From Streptomyces griseosporeus (lineage in GTDB: Bacteria; Actinomycetota; Actinomycetes; Streptomycetales; Streptomycetaceae), in NCBI RefSeq assembly GCF_014656055.1, contig NZ_BNBR01000005.1, forward strand, positions 522,464-586,463: 64,000 nucleotides of DNA, written 5' to 3'. Under the pieces are notes generated by a model that did not search any database, was not told the origin of the DNA, and saw only the letters and a list, made by a program, of their open reading frames with translations. This document shows, one piece after another, positions 1 to 8,521 of the stretch (position 1 is the stretch's first letter; every line of letters begins with the position of its first letter). Both the position numbers and the translations under genes were made by a program.

Positions 1-1143
1 GTCGGAGCCCGGTACGACGAGCATCCGCACCCGGGGGTCGACGCGCCGGCCGCGCAGCACCTCGGCCGCCGCCCGCAGGTCCTCGATCCGGCCGTTGGTG
101 CACGAGCCGAGGAAGACGGCGTCGACGGGGATGCCGGCCAGCGGGGTGCCCGGGGTGAGTCCCTGGTAGGCGAGGGCCCGCTCGCAGGCGGCCCGCTGCG
201 CGGGGTCGGCGAAGGACTCGGGGGCCGGCACGAGCGAGTCGAGCGGGGCGACCTGGCTGGGGTTGGTGCCCCAGCTGACGTACGGCGTCAGCGTGTCGAG
301 GTCGACGTCGACCTCCTTGTCGAAGACGGCGTCCTCGTCGGTGCGCAGCGTGCGCCAGTACTCGACGGCCGCGTCCCAGTCCGCGCCGCGCGGGGCGTGC
401 TTGCGGCCCTTGAGGTAGGCGAACGTGGTGTCGTCGGGGGCGATCATCCCGGCGCGGGCGCCCGCCTCGATGGACATGTTGCAGATGGTCATCCGCGCTT
501 CCATCGACAGCCCGGCGATCACCTCGCCGCGGTACTCGATGACGTGGCCCTGCCCGCCGCCGGTGCCGATCTTCCCGATGACCGCGAGGATGATGTCCTT
601 CGCGGTGACCCCGGGCCGGGGCGTGCCGCGCAGGTTCACGGCCATCGTGCGGAACGGCCGCAGGCGCAGCGTCTGCGTGGCGAGCACGTGCTCCACCTCG
701 CTGGTGCCGATACCGAAGGCGAGCGCCCCGAAGGCACCGTGCGTGGAGGTGTGGGAATCCCCGCACACAATGGTCGTACCCGGCTGGCTCAATCCCGTTT
801 CCGGACCGATCACATGGACAATTCCCTGTCCCGGATCGCCCAGCGGATAAAGCGTGACCCCGAATTTCTCACTGTTCTTTCGAATTGCCTCGACCTGCGC
901 CCGGGAGGTCGGGTCGGCGATCGGCAGACCGATGTCCTGGGTGGGCGTGTTGTGGTCCTCGGTCGCCAGGGTGAGGTCCGGGCGGGCCACCTTCCTGCCG
1001 CGCAGCTCCAGGCCGTCGAAGGCCTGCGGGCTGGTGACCTCGTGCAGCAGATGCAGGTCGATGTAGAGGATGTCGGGCTCGCCCTCGGCCCGGTGGACCA
1101 GATGCGCGTCCCAGACCTTCTCGGCTAGCGTCTGCCCCGGCAC
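1..1143 (-). CDS. leuC: 3-isopropylmalate dehydratase large subunit (LeuC), 3' end beyond window
   Basis: Isomerises 2-isopropylmalate to 3-isopropylmalate in leucine synthesis, as a [4Fe-4S] enzyme with the small subunit LeuD. The visible 381 codons read TLAEKVWDAHLV, YIDLHLLHEVTSPQAF, VCGDSHTSTHGAFGALAFG and LGSCTNGR. The Cys near residue 347 is the first cluster ligand; the other two ligands lie off the left edge. The start is GTG at 1143, preceded by caggag, and reads VPGQTLAEKV. The family is about 470 residues, so roughly 90 are missing. The usual divergent partner of the primary streptomycete leuCD, the IclR regulator ndgR, is not upstream; a UbiA-type gene is there instead. It may therefore be a second copy serving another pathway (inference). 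Aconitase-like relatives such as homoaconitase are less likely given the close LeuC motifs. Confidence 0.9.
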   Translation of the reverse strand, partial: MPGQTLAEKVWDAHLVHRAEGEPDILYIDLHLLHEVTSPQAFDGLELRGRKVARPDLTLATEDHNTPTQDIGLPIADPTSRAQVEAIRKNSEKFGVTLYPLGDPGQGIVHVIGPETGLSQPGTTIVCGDSHTSTHGAFGALAFGIGTSEVEHVLATQTLRLRPFRTMAVNLRGTPRPGVTAKDIILAVIGKIGTGGGQGHVIEYRGEVIAGLSMEARMTICNMSIEAGARAGMIAPDDTTFAYLKGRKHAPRGADWDAAVEYWRTLRTDEDAVFDKEVDVDLDTLTPYVSWGTNPSQVAPLDSLVPAPESFADPAQRAACERALAYQGLTPGTPLAGIPVDAVFLGSCTNGRIEDLRAAAEVLRGRRVDPRVRMLVVPGSD

Positions 1144-1217
1144 GTCGACTCCTGTCTCGTGGGTGTTGTTCCGACGAGTAGAACTGAAACAGGAGGGGAA
1201 TGACGTCCTCAATAGAA

Positions 1218-1253
1218 GTGCCCCGCAGGGCACATGGGCGTACCACTAAAGTG
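1218..1253. promoter_or_regulatory. Inverted repeats in the leuC/prenyltransferase divergent region
   Basis: Two dyads lie between the divergent starts: GTGCCC-CGCA-GGGCAC at 1218-1233 and CACT-AA-AGTG at 1244-1253. They could be regulator sites, or the first could form a hairpin in the leuC leader. No leucine-rich leader peptide is evident. Confidence 0.35.
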
Positions 1254-1306
1254 ACACGGCCCCACGGAATGCCATATTCCTCGTGCGATTTCCGCACCTG
1301 CCGATC

Positions 1307-1312
1307 TAGATT
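1307..1312 (+). promoter_or_regulatory. -10 hexamer TAGATT, likely leaderless
   Basis: TAGATT ends 7 bases before the GTG at 1320, so transcription should begin at or next to the start codon. This supports the 1320 start over the upstream in-frame ATG at 1200. No convincing -35 was seen. Confidence 0.5.
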
Positions 1313-1319
1313 CGCTGCC

Positions 1320-2228
1320 GTGAGCATCGTCGCCGAACGTCATCGACCCCTTACCGACCGCCGCCTCGGGCACCGGCTGCTGCTGTGCGTCCAGGAGGCG
1401 CGGCCGCTGGTGCAGGCCGCCTTCGTCCTGCGGTTCGCGCTGGGCGCGCTGTGCACGCTGGGCAGCGGCCGGGCGCCGGGCTTAACGGTGCTGGCCGGTG
1501 CCGCCGCCTGGTGGGCGGCCACCACCTGCGCGTACCTCTTCAACGGCCTGATGGACCTGCCCGAGGACCGCGCCAACGGCTCCTCCCGTCCGCTGGCCGG
1601 CGGCCGCCTCGACGTACGCACCGCCCGCGCCGGAGTGGTGGCCCTCGCCGTCACCGCGCTCGCGCTCAGCCTGTTCGCGCCGCGCACCACCGGCTGCGTC
1701 CTGGTCTTCCTCGTCCTCGGCTACCTGTACTCGGCGCCCCGCGGCGCGGCCAAGCTGCGCGCCTGGTCCGCCAGTTGTGTCACCACCGCCGCCACCTTCG
1801 CCACCTACCTGGGCGGTGCCCTCTCCACGGGCCGCACGCCCAGCGCCACCGCCCTGCTGTTCGGCGCCGTCATGTCGCTGTGGGTGGGGCTGATCGGCGC
1901 CGTCGCCAAGGACCTCGGCTCCACCGGCGGCGACGCGCTGGCCGGCCGCCGCACCCTCGCCGTCGTCCGCGGCGAGGCGGCCACCCGCACCTTCTGCGCC
2001 CTGGCCGCACTCTGCCTCGCCCAGTTCTCCCTGCTCGGCGCCCCCTGGACCACGACGCCCGTGCCGCTGACCACCGGCGCGCTGGCCCTCGCCGTCGGCG
2101 CCACCCTGCTGACCGCCCGCTGCCTCGCCCCGCGCACGGTCGCCCCGCGCAGCCCCTACCGCGTCGCCATGGCCACCCAGTACGGCGTCCATCTCGCCAC
2201 CGCCGCCGCCCTGTTGCTCGGTATGTGA
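1320..2228 (+). CDS. UbiA-type integral membrane prenyltransferase
   Basis: Membrane enzyme of the UbiA superfamily, which transfers polyprenyl groups to acceptors. The first Asp motif has the N-x3-D-x3-D pattern (NGLMDLPED, followed by RANGSSRPL), and the second reads KDLGSTGGDALAGRRT. Together they would bind Mg-pyrophosphate. Several hydrophobic helices follow (around LVFLVLGYLYSAP and ATALLFGAVMSLWVGLIG). The GTG at 1320 gives 302 residues. The in-frame ATG at 1200 would add a polar 40-residue stretch that coincides with promoter sequence, so I reject it. The gene stands alone, divergent from leuC; the prenyl acceptor is unknown. It resembles EboC-type members found in secondary metabolism loci, without the other ebo genes here. 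Confidence 0.75.
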   Translation: MSIVAERHRPLTDRRLGHRLLLCVQEARPLVQAAFVLRFALGALCTLGSGRAPGLTVLAGAAAWWAATTCAYLFNGLMDLPEDRANGSSRPLAGGRLDVRTARAGVVALAVTALALSLFAPRTTGCVLVFLVLGYLYSAPRGAAKLRAWSASCVTTAATFATYLGGALSTGRTPSATALLFGAVMSLWVGLIGAVAKDLGSTGGDALAGRRTLAVVRGEAATRTFCALAALCLAQFSLLGAPWTTTPVPLTTGALALAVGATLLTARCLAPRTVAPRSPYRVAMATQYGVHLATAAALLLGM

Positions 2229-2413
2229 GACATGCCCGGCATATGAGACGCGTAGTGCCGATCACAGGCACGCGGCGCACACTGCCAGGGGTTCTTGAAT
2301 GATTCTTTGCGGCAGGCCACGTTGCATGTAATGGAACATTGCTACGGTCTGCCACGTCGGCTGGAGCGGCCCCACACGTCCCGGCTGTCGAGACAGGAGG
2401 GGGAAGCGCCGGG

Positions 2414-3514
2414 ATGTCTGCCACCGCCGGGTCACCGCCCGAGCGGCGCGCCGCCGTGGTCGAGGCGGTGATCGCCGCGTACGCCGCAGGACTCAGGGAG
2501 GCCGACAGCGCCCTCGTACGCAACGACAGGATCTGGAACTCCGCGCGCGACCAGGCGCGCGACATCCTCACCGAGTGCCTCGCCGCGCTGCACGGCGAGC
2601 AGGTGCAGGTCGCCATGGAGGCCGAACTCACTTCCATGGCCCTCGGGATGCGCCGCGCCTTCGAGCAGATCCCGCCCATCGACTCGCTGTTCGCCGCGCA
2701 CGTGCTGTTCGAGGTCGGCACCGACGCCCTCGTGGAGGAGGCCCGCGCCTTCCCCGCCGGGACCGGCATGAGCCGCCTCACGCGCGCGGTGCGCATGCTG
2801 CACAGCTCCATCTCCACGCGCGTGCGGGCCGCCGCCATCGGCTACGAGGCGTCCACGCTGCGCGGCGTCGGCGCGGCCAACACCGCGCGCCGCGACCAGC
2901 TGGCCCGCGACATCCACGACCACATCGGCTCCAGCCTGGCCCTCGCGCTGCGCTGCCTGGACCTGTACGAGGCCGACCTGGCCGCCGGCGGCAGCGCGCA
3001 GAGCCGGATCGCGGACGCCCGGCAGGCGCTGCGCGACACGTTCCGCTTCACCCGCTCGCTGGTCAGCGGGCTGCGCAGCTACGAACTGAGGGACAGCCTG
3101 CAGGCCGAGATCAGCTCCTACACGCAGGCCGCGACCGACGGCGCGCAGGTCGTCGTCGGTATCAACGGCGACGAGGCGTGGCTGCCTGCCGACCGCCGCG
3201 AGGAGATCTTCCTCGTGGTCCGGGAGTGCCTGCGCAACGCCTTCACGCACGCCGCCGCCTCCCGGATCGACGTGGACGTCACCATCGCCCCGGACTGCGT
3301 CGCCTGCACCGTCGAGGACGACGGCCGGGGCTTCGACCCGGCGGCGCCGGCGACCGGCCGCAGCGGCGGCATGTCGTCGATGCGGGAGCGGGTGACCGGC
3401 CTCGGCGGCACCCTGCGGGTGGCGAGCTATCCGGGGATCGGCACACGGGTCCACTTCCAGGTGCCGCTGCCGGAGGTGGCGGCGGTGGACCTGGTGGAAC
3501 GGGAACACACCTGA
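2414..3514 (+). CDS. Cytosolic NarL-type sensor histidine kinase
   Basis: A sensor kinase of 366 residues with no membrane segment. An N-terminal helical sensor region is followed by the dimerisation/phosphoacceptor motif QLARDIHDHIGSSLALAL (HisKA_3 class) and an HATPase_c domain with VRECLRNAFTHA (N box), DDGRGFDP (G1) and GGMSSMRERV (G2). The ATG at 2414 follows gacaggaggggg; an upstream ATG at 2339 lacks a good ribosome site. The response regulator starts 52 bases downstream. The signal must be intracellular or come from a partner protein. The family is securely recognised, the stimulus is not. Confidence 0.85.
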   Translation: MSATAGSPPERRAAVVEAVIAAYAAGLREADSALVRNDRIWNSARDQARDILTECLAALHGEQVQVAMEAELTSMALGMRRAFEQIPPIDSLFAAHVLFEVGTDALVEEARAFPAGTGMSRLTRAVRMLHSSISTRVRAAAIGYEASTLRGVGAANTARRDQLARDIHDHIGSSLALALRCLDLYEADLAAGGSAQSRIADARQALRDTFRFTRSLVSGLRSYELRDSLQAEISSYTQAATDGAQVVVGINGDEAWLPADRREEIFLVVRECLRNAFTHAAASRIDVDVTIAPDCVACTVEDDGRGFDPAAPATGRSGGMSSMRERVTGLGGTLRVASYPGIGTRVHFQVPLPEVAAVDLVEREHT

Positions 3515-3566
3515 CCGACGAACGAACGGACAAGGGGGACATCGGGGGATGAACGGGGGACTTGAG

Positions 3567-4382
3567 ATGAGTGAGGACATCGGTGCGCCGGGCGGCGCGG
3601 ATACGACGAGGCCGGGCCACGGGGGTCCGGTGAGGCCGGCCTACGGGGATCCGGTGAAGCCGGCCGGCGGGGGTTCGGTCGGGCCGGCCGGCGGGAGGAC
3701 CGCGGGGCAGGTCGGCGCGCGGCCGGTCGGCGCGGCCGGTGGGCGGCGAGAGCTATGGCCCGCCGTGGCCGGTGGCCGGCGGGAGATCCGGATCCTCGCC
3801 GCGGACGACCACAGCCTGCTGCGGGGCGCGCTGTGCGAGCTGCTGGACCTGCACGACGGGCTGACCGTGGTCGCCCAGGCCGGCGACGGCCCGTCCGCGG
3901 TCGCGCTCGCGGCCGAGCACCAGCCGGACATCGTGCTGCTGGACGTGGAGATGCCGGGCCCGGGCCCGCTGCAGACGGTGCGGGCGCTGCGCGAGCGGGC
4001 CCCGCAGGCCAGGATCGTCGTCCTGACCATGCACGACGACGCGCGGCTGATCGAGTCGCTGCTCAAGGCGGGCACCTCCGCCTACCTGCACAAGGAGGTC
4101 GACCGGGAGATCCTCGTCTCGGCGATCCGCAGCGCGATGGCGGGCGGCAAGACCACGTTCCTGCCCCGCCCGGTGCCCCCGTCCGGACCGCACCCGCTGA
4201 CCGACCGGGAACGCGAGCTGATGACCCTGGTCGCGGAGGGCCTGAGCAACCGCCAGATCGGCACCCGGCTCGGCATAGCGGAGGGCACGGTCAAACGGCA
4301 CCTGCGGAACGTGTTCGACAAGCTGGGCGCGGCGTCACGGCTGGACGCGGTGAACCGGCTGCGGGAGTTCGAACCGTTCTGA
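3567..4382 (+). CDS. NarL/LuxR-family response regulator with long disordered N-terminus
   Basis: Partner of the preceding kinase. About 75 Gly/Pro-rich residues with loose repeats (GHGGPVRPAYGDPVKP...) precede the receiver domain. The receiver has the acidic pair in ILAADDH, the phosphoacceptor Asp in IVLLDVEMPG and the conserved Lys in LHKEVD. The C-terminal LuxR helix-turn-helix reads LTDREREL...LSNRQIGTRLGIAEGTVKRHL. The ATG at 3567 follows cgggggacttgag; an in-frame ATG at 3549 is also possible. An N-terminal extension before a NarL receiver is unusual because regulators normally start at the receiver. Confidence 0.85.
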   Translation: MSEDIGAPGGADTTRPGHGGPVRPAYGDPVKPAGGGSVGPAGGRTAGQVGARPVGAAGGRRELWPAVAGGRREIRILAADDHSLLRGALCELLDLHDGLTVVAQAGDGPSAVALAAEHQPDIVLLDVEMPGPGPLQTVRALRERAPQARIVVLTMHDDARLIESLLKAGTSAYLHKEVDREILVSAIRSAMAGGKTTFLPRPVPPSGPHPLTDRERELMTLVAEGLSNRQIGTRLGIAEGTVKRHLRNVFDKLGAASRLDAVNRLREFEPF

Positions 4383-4481
4383 CCGGCGGACCGGGTGCCC
4401 GCCGCCCGCAGACCCCGTAGTACCTGAGAGGGACGCCGAGGAACCCCCTCCAAGGGGACGACCGCGCGGGCGGGGCCGCCT

Positions 4482-4487
4482 TACGGT
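4482..4487 (+). promoter_or_regulatory. -10 hexamer TACGGT, likely leaderless
   Basis: TACGGT ends 6 bases before the ATG at 4494, with no Shine-Dalgarno between them. The transcript should start at the start codon. Confidence 0.45.
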
Positions 4488-4493
4488 TCCGAC

Positions 4494-5867
4494 ATGGCCG
4501 AGACGACCAAGACGCACCCCACCACGAGCGGACCGGGCGAGGGCGACCACCCCGCGTACGTGCCGCGCAGCCCGGAGTTCCGCGCGGCCGCGCAGGCGCT
4601 GCGCGGCATGCGGCAGGACCTGCTGCACGACGTGTTCGCCTACCGCCCGCTGCCCCGCCTCGCCGCGGACGCGCCCTTCGTACGGCGCTTCCCGGCACCG
4701 CTGCGCCGCCACGCGGTGTGGGCGCGGCACGCGCTCGTGCTCCTCCTAGCGTGGGCGACCCTGGCGGCCGGCGCCTCCACGGGCTACGACCTGGCCTCCC
4801 CGGTCTACGTCGTGACCAGCGTGATCCCGGCGGCGGCGGTGGTGCTGACGCTGCTGCGGCCGGTGGCCGCGTTCTGGCTGTCGCTCGGCTCGGCCGCGCT
4901 GCTCGCCGTGCTCGGCGTCGACTGGGACGGCTGGCCGTTCCAGCCGGCCGGCTTCGCCGGGCACCTGTCGGTGCTGACGGTGGTGGCGCTGCGCACCCGG
5001 CCGCGTACGGCGGCGTGGATGTGGCTGGTGACCGCGGCGTACGGCGTGCTGACGGGGCCGTTCGCCGCCTACCCCTACGGCGGCTCGGACTCGGTGGAGT
5101 TCCTCTTCCTCTCCGCGCTCGTCCTGCTCGCCGTGACGGTCTGGCACATACGCCGGGACGCGGAGGAGGAGGTGACCGCCCAGCAGACGGTGACGGAGCA
5201 CGAACGCTCGCGGCGCACCCTGCTGGAGGAGCGCACGACCATCGCCCGCGAGCTGCACGACGTGGTGGCGCACCACATGTCGGTGGTGGCGATCCAGGCC
5301 GAGGCGGCGCCCTACCGGGTGGAGAACCCGCCGCCGGAGCTGGCCAAGGCGTTCGCCACGATCCGGGAGAACGCGGTGGCGGCCCTGACCGAGCTGCGCC
5401 GCGTCCTGGGCGTGGTCCGCGCCGAGGACTACGAGGCCCCCGACGCGCCCCAGCCGACCCTGGCCGACCTGGACGCCCTGCTCGCGAACGTGCGCGAGGC
5501 GGGCCTGACGGTGGACAGGACGGTGACGGGCGCCGTCCGCGAACTCCCGCAGGGGGTGGAGCTGTCGGCGTACCGGATCGTCCAGGAGGCGCTGAGCAAC
5601 ACGCTGCGGCACGCGCCGGGCGCGACGGCACGGGTGGAGATCGGCTATGTCATCGGCGGCCTGGGCCTGCGCGTGGTGAACACGCCCCCGCCGGCGCCCG
5701 CGCCGTCCGCCGCCTCGCCGGGCGCGGGACACGGCCTGACGGGCATGCGCGAACGCGTGACGATGCTGAACGGCGAGATGACGGCGGGCCCGACACCGGA
5801 GGGCGGCTACGAGGTGACGGTGTACCTGCCGGCGCGCACGCCCGGTGAGGACGGCGGGACGGCATGA
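4494..5867 (+). CDS. Membrane-bound NarL-type sensor histidine kinase
   Basis: A 457-residue sensor kinase. After about 75 polar residues come several hydrophobic helices (HALVLLLAWATLAAG, VVTSVIPAAAVVLTLL, AFWLSLGSAALLAVLG, FLSALVLLAVTVW), then the phosphoacceptor box IARELHDVVAHHMSVVAIQ and an HATPase_c domain with VQEALSNTLRHA and GHGLTGMRERV. The gene is coupled to its regulator by an ATGA overlap at 5864. The small loops between helices suggest that it senses the membrane or the cell envelope (inference). Confidence 0.87.
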   Translation: MAETTKTHPTTSGPGEGDHPAYVPRSPEFRAAAQALRGMRQDLLHDVFAYRPLPRLAADAPFVRRFPAPLRRHAVWARHALVLLLAWATLAAGASTGYDLASPVYVVTSVIPAAAVVLTLLRPVAAFWLSLGSAALLAVLGVDWDGWPFQPAGFAGHLSVLTVVALRTRPRTAAWMWLVTAAYGVLTGPFAAYPYGGSDSVEFLFLSALVLLAVTVWHIRRDAEEEVTAQQTVTEHERSRRTLLEERTTIARELHDVVAHHMSVVAIQAEAAPYRVENPPPELAKAFATIRENAVAALTELRRVLGVVRAEDYEAPDAPQPTLADLDALLANVREAGLTVDRTVTGAVRELPQGVELSAYRIVQEALSNTLRHAPGATARVEIGYVIGGLGLRVVNTPPPAPAPSAASPGAGHGLTGMRERVTMLNGEMTAGPTPEGGYEVTVYLPARTPGEDGGTA

Positions 5868-6529
5868 CGATCCGCGTACTGGTCGCCGACGACCAGATGA
5901 TGGTCCGCGAGGGCTTCTCGGTCCTGCTGAACGCGATGCCGGACATCGAGGTGACCGGCGAGGCGGTGAACGGCCGCGAGGCGGTGGCGAAGGTCCGCGA
6001 ACTCGCCCCGGACGTCGTCCTGATGGACATCCGCATGCCGGAGCTGAACGGCATCGAGGCGACGCGTGAGATCGTCGCGGCGGACGGCACCGCGAAGGTG
6101 CTGGTCCTGACGACGTTCGACCTCGACGAGTACGTCTACCAGGCGCTGCGCGCGGGCGCGTCGGGCTTCCTCCTGAAGGACGCCTCGGCCCGTCAGCTGG
6201 CGGACGCGGTCCGCGTGGTGGCCGCGGGGGAGGCGCTGCTGGCCCCGTCGGTCACCAGACGCCTGATCACCGAGTTCTCCCGGCTCTCGGAACCGTCCCA
6301 CCCCCTGTCCGGCGCCCACGCGGCCTACGGCGACCTGACCGACCGCGAGACGGAGGTCCTGGTCCTCATCGCGCAGGGCCTGTCCAACGCGGAGATCGCC
6401 GGACGCCTGGTGGTGGCGGAGTCCACCATCAAGACCCACGTGAGCCGCATCCTGGTCAAGCTGGGCCTGCGCGACCGCACGCAGGCGGCGGTGTTCGCGT
6501 ACGAGGCACGGCTGGTGACCCCCGGCTGA
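5864..6529 (+). CDS. NarL/LuxR-family response regulator
   Basis: A typical 221-residue regulator. The receiver has the acidic pair VLVADDQ, the phosphoacceptor Asp in DVVLMDIRMPELNG, Thr in VLVLTTFD and Lys in GFLLKDAS. The DNA-binding domain reads LTDRETEVLVLIAQGLSNAEIAGRLVVAESTIKTHV, shown here in part. It overlaps the kinase stop by four bases, so the two are co-translated and are a cognate pair. Confidence 0.9.
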   Translation: MTIRVLVADDQMMVREGFSVLLNAMPDIEVTGEAVNGREAVAKVRELAPDVVLMDIRMPELNGIEATREIVAADGTAKVLVLTTFDLDEYVYQALRAGASGFLLKDASARQLADAVRVVAAGEALLAPSVTRRLITEFSRLSEPSHPLSGAHAAYGDLTDRETEVLVLIAQGLSNAEIAGRLVVAESTIKTHVSRILVKLGLRDRTQAAVFAYEARLVTPG

Positions 6530-6559
6530 CGGCCGCGGCGGCTCTGGAAGGCTGACGGC

Positions 6560-7204
6560 ATGACGACGCTCGCGGGATACGAGAACCGCCCCCTGGCGGA
6601 CGGCGGGCCGCTGCTCGGCAGGCCGGGCTTCTGGCCGAACCACCTCTGGGCGCCCTGCTGCCAGGAGGCCGGGGCCGGGCCGGAGCGGTTCGGCGCCGAC
6701 GGGGCGGACGTGGACGCGCTGTACGAGACGCTGACGGATCCCGGCCGCTGGCCGGTGTTCCGGGTGCCGTGCGCGGACGGCCGCGAGGTGACGGTCGTCT
6801 ACCACAACCTCGTCGACGACCCCGGTGTCGCGTACCTGCTCACCGCCCCCGGCGACAGCGGCCCGCGCCCGCTGCGGGCGCTGACCTGGCGGGAGCTGGA
6901 CCGCGCCGCCCACGGACCGCTCCCCGCCACCGGCGCCGACGGGATCACCGACCCCGCGGCCCGCCTCCTGCTGCTGTTCCCGCTGCTCGACGACCACGCC
7001 GTCCCGGACGAGGCGGCGGCGACGGTCGAGTCCGCCCTGGTCGCGGTGGGCGCCCCGCAGGACACGGCCCCCGCCACGGCCCGGCACCTGCTGGACCACG
7101 CGGCGGGCGAGGTGTGGCACGACCCGGAGTGGGATTCCCCGCTCAGCGGCGCGGAGCCGGAAGCCGCGCGGAGCCCCTGGTCAGACCCCGGTCCGCCGCG
7201 TTAG
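6560..7204 (+). CDS. Hypothetical protein
   Basis: Not recognised. The 214 residues are soluble and acidic, with no signal peptide or membrane segment. The N-terminus is aromatic and proline-rich (GRPGFWPNHLWAPCC), followed by a mixed region (FRVPCADGREVTVVYHNLVDDP) and an acidic, helical C-terminal half. A gaagg lies 9 bases before the ATG. It sits between a response regulator and a P450 on the same strand, 30 and 9 bases away. The coding composition matches its neighbours, so it is probably a real streptomycete conserved hypothetical. Confidence 0.6.
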   Translation: MTTLAGYENRPLADGGPLLGRPGFWPNHLWAPCCQEAGAGPERFGADGADVDALYETLTDPGRWPVFRVPCADGREVTVVYHNLVDDPGVAYLLTAPGDSGPRPLRALTWRELDRAAHGPLPATGADGITDPAARLLLLFPLLDDHAVPDEAAATVESALVAVGAPQDTAPATARHLLDHAAGEVWHDPEWDSPLSGAEPEAARSPWSDPGPPR

Positions 7205-7207
7205 CGT
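7202..7207 (+). promoter_or_regulatory. -10 hexamer TAGCGT, likely leaderless
   Basis: TAGCGT overlaps the stop of the preceding gene and ends 6 bases before the P450 ATG. The P450 can therefore have its own leaderless transcript. Confidence 0.5.
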
Positions 7208-7213
7208 CGCCGC

Positions 7214-8434
7214 ATGTCCGACGTGGCCCGCCTCGCCTTCGACCCCTGGGACCCGGCCTTCCTCGCCGACCCCTACCCCGCCTACGCCGAGCTGCGGGCG
7301 CGCGGACGGGTGCTGTACTACGAGCCGACGGACCAGTGGCTCGTGCCCCGGCACGCGGATGTGTCGGCGCTGCTGCGGGAGCGGCGGCTGGGGCGGACGT
7401 ATCTGCACCGGTTCTCGCACGAGGAGTTCGGCCGGACCCCGCCGCCGGCGGAACACGAGCCGTTCCACACCCTCAACGACCACGGCATGCTCGACCTGGA
7501 GCCCCCGGACCACACCCGGATCCGGCGGCTGGTGTCGAAGGCGTTCACCCCGCGGACCGTCGAGCGGCTCAAGCCGTACGTCGAACAGCTCGCCGGCGAC
7601 CTCGTCGCCCGGCTCGTCGAGGCGGGCCGCGGCGATCTGCTCACCGACGTCGCCGAACCGCTGCCCGTCGCCGTGATCGCCGAGATGCTCGGCATCCCCG
7701 ACGCCGACCGCCCGCTGCTGCGGCCCTGGTCGGCGGACATCTGCGGGATGTACGAGCTGAACCCCTCCGCCGAGGCCGCCGATCGGGCCGTCCGCGCCTC
7801 CGTCGAGTTCTCCGACTACCTGCGCGACCTGATCGCCGCCCGCCGCAGGGAACCCGGCGACGACCTGATCTCCGGGCTGATCGCCGCCCACGACGAGGGC
7901 GACCGGCTCACCGAGCAGGAGATGATCTCCACGGCGGTCCTGCTGCTCAACGCCGGCCACGAGGCCACCGTCAACGCCACGGTCAACGGCTGGTGGGCGC
8001 TGTTCCGCAACCCCGCCCAGCTGGCCGCCCTGCGGGCCGACCACTCCCTCGTGCCCACGGCCGTGGAGGAGCTGATGCGGTATGACACCCCGCTCCAGCT
8101 GTTCGAGCGCTGGGTGCTGGACGACCTCGAGATCGACGGGACGACGATCCCGCGCGGCGCCGAGATCGCCATGCTGTTCGGCTCCGCCAACCACGATCCG
8201 GACGTCTTCGACGTCCCCGACCGCCTCGACCTCACCCGCCGCGACAACCCGCACATCTCCTTCAGCGCGGGCATCCACTACTGCATCGGCGCCCCGCTGG
8301 CCCGCATCGAACTGGCCGCGTCCATGCGGGCCCTCCTCACCCGGGCGCCGACGCTGACCCTGGCGGCGGAGCCGGAACGCAAGCCGAACTTCGTCATCCG
8401 GGGGCTGGAGGGGCTGAGCGTCGAGGTCGGGTGA
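7214..8434 (+). CDS. Cytochrome P450
   Basis: A soluble bacterial P450 monooxygenase of 406 residues, complete. The I-helix oxygen-activation motif is AGHEAT (247-252), the K-helix EELMR is at 285-289, and the haem-binding loop FSAGIHYCIGAPLAR places the axial thiolate at Cys357. It needs a ferredoxin and a reductase. None is adjacent; the only ferredoxin in the window is at 45494. The substrate cannot be inferred, since neither a biosynthetic cluster nor a matching partner surrounds it. AGHEAT replaces the usual AGxET or AGxDT, a conservative variant seen in this superfamily. Confidence 0.93.
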   Translation: MSDVARLAFDPWDPAFLADPYPAYAELRARGRVLYYEPTDQWLVPRHADVSALLRERRLGRTYLHRFSHEEFGRTPPPAEHEPFHTLNDHGMLDLEPPDHTRIRRLVSKAFTPRTVERLKPYVEQLAGDLVARLVEAGRGDLLTDVAEPLPVAVIAEMLGIPDADRPLLRPWSADICGMYELNPSAEAADRAVRASVEFSDYLRDLIAARRREPGDDLISGLIAAHDEGDRLTEQEMISTAVLLLNAGHEATVNATVNGWWALFRNPAQLAALRADHSLVPTAVEELMRYDTPLQLFERWVLDDLEIDGTTIPRGAEIAMLFGSANHDPDVFDVPDRLDLTRRDNPHISFSAGIHYCIGAPLARIELAASMRALLTRAPTLTLAAEPERKPNFVIRGLEGLSVEVG

Positions 8435-8521
8435 TCACTCGTTCGGATGAGCGCCGATCGAATTCGGGCCGGGGCGGCTCGCAACACGTCACGCTGGTGC
8501 CGGCCTGCGGAGGGAGGCACC

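Noticed and set aside
1200..1319. An upstream ATG start for the UbiA-type gene
   Set aside because: The added 40 codons contain the promoter and dyads and have no membrane or family character.
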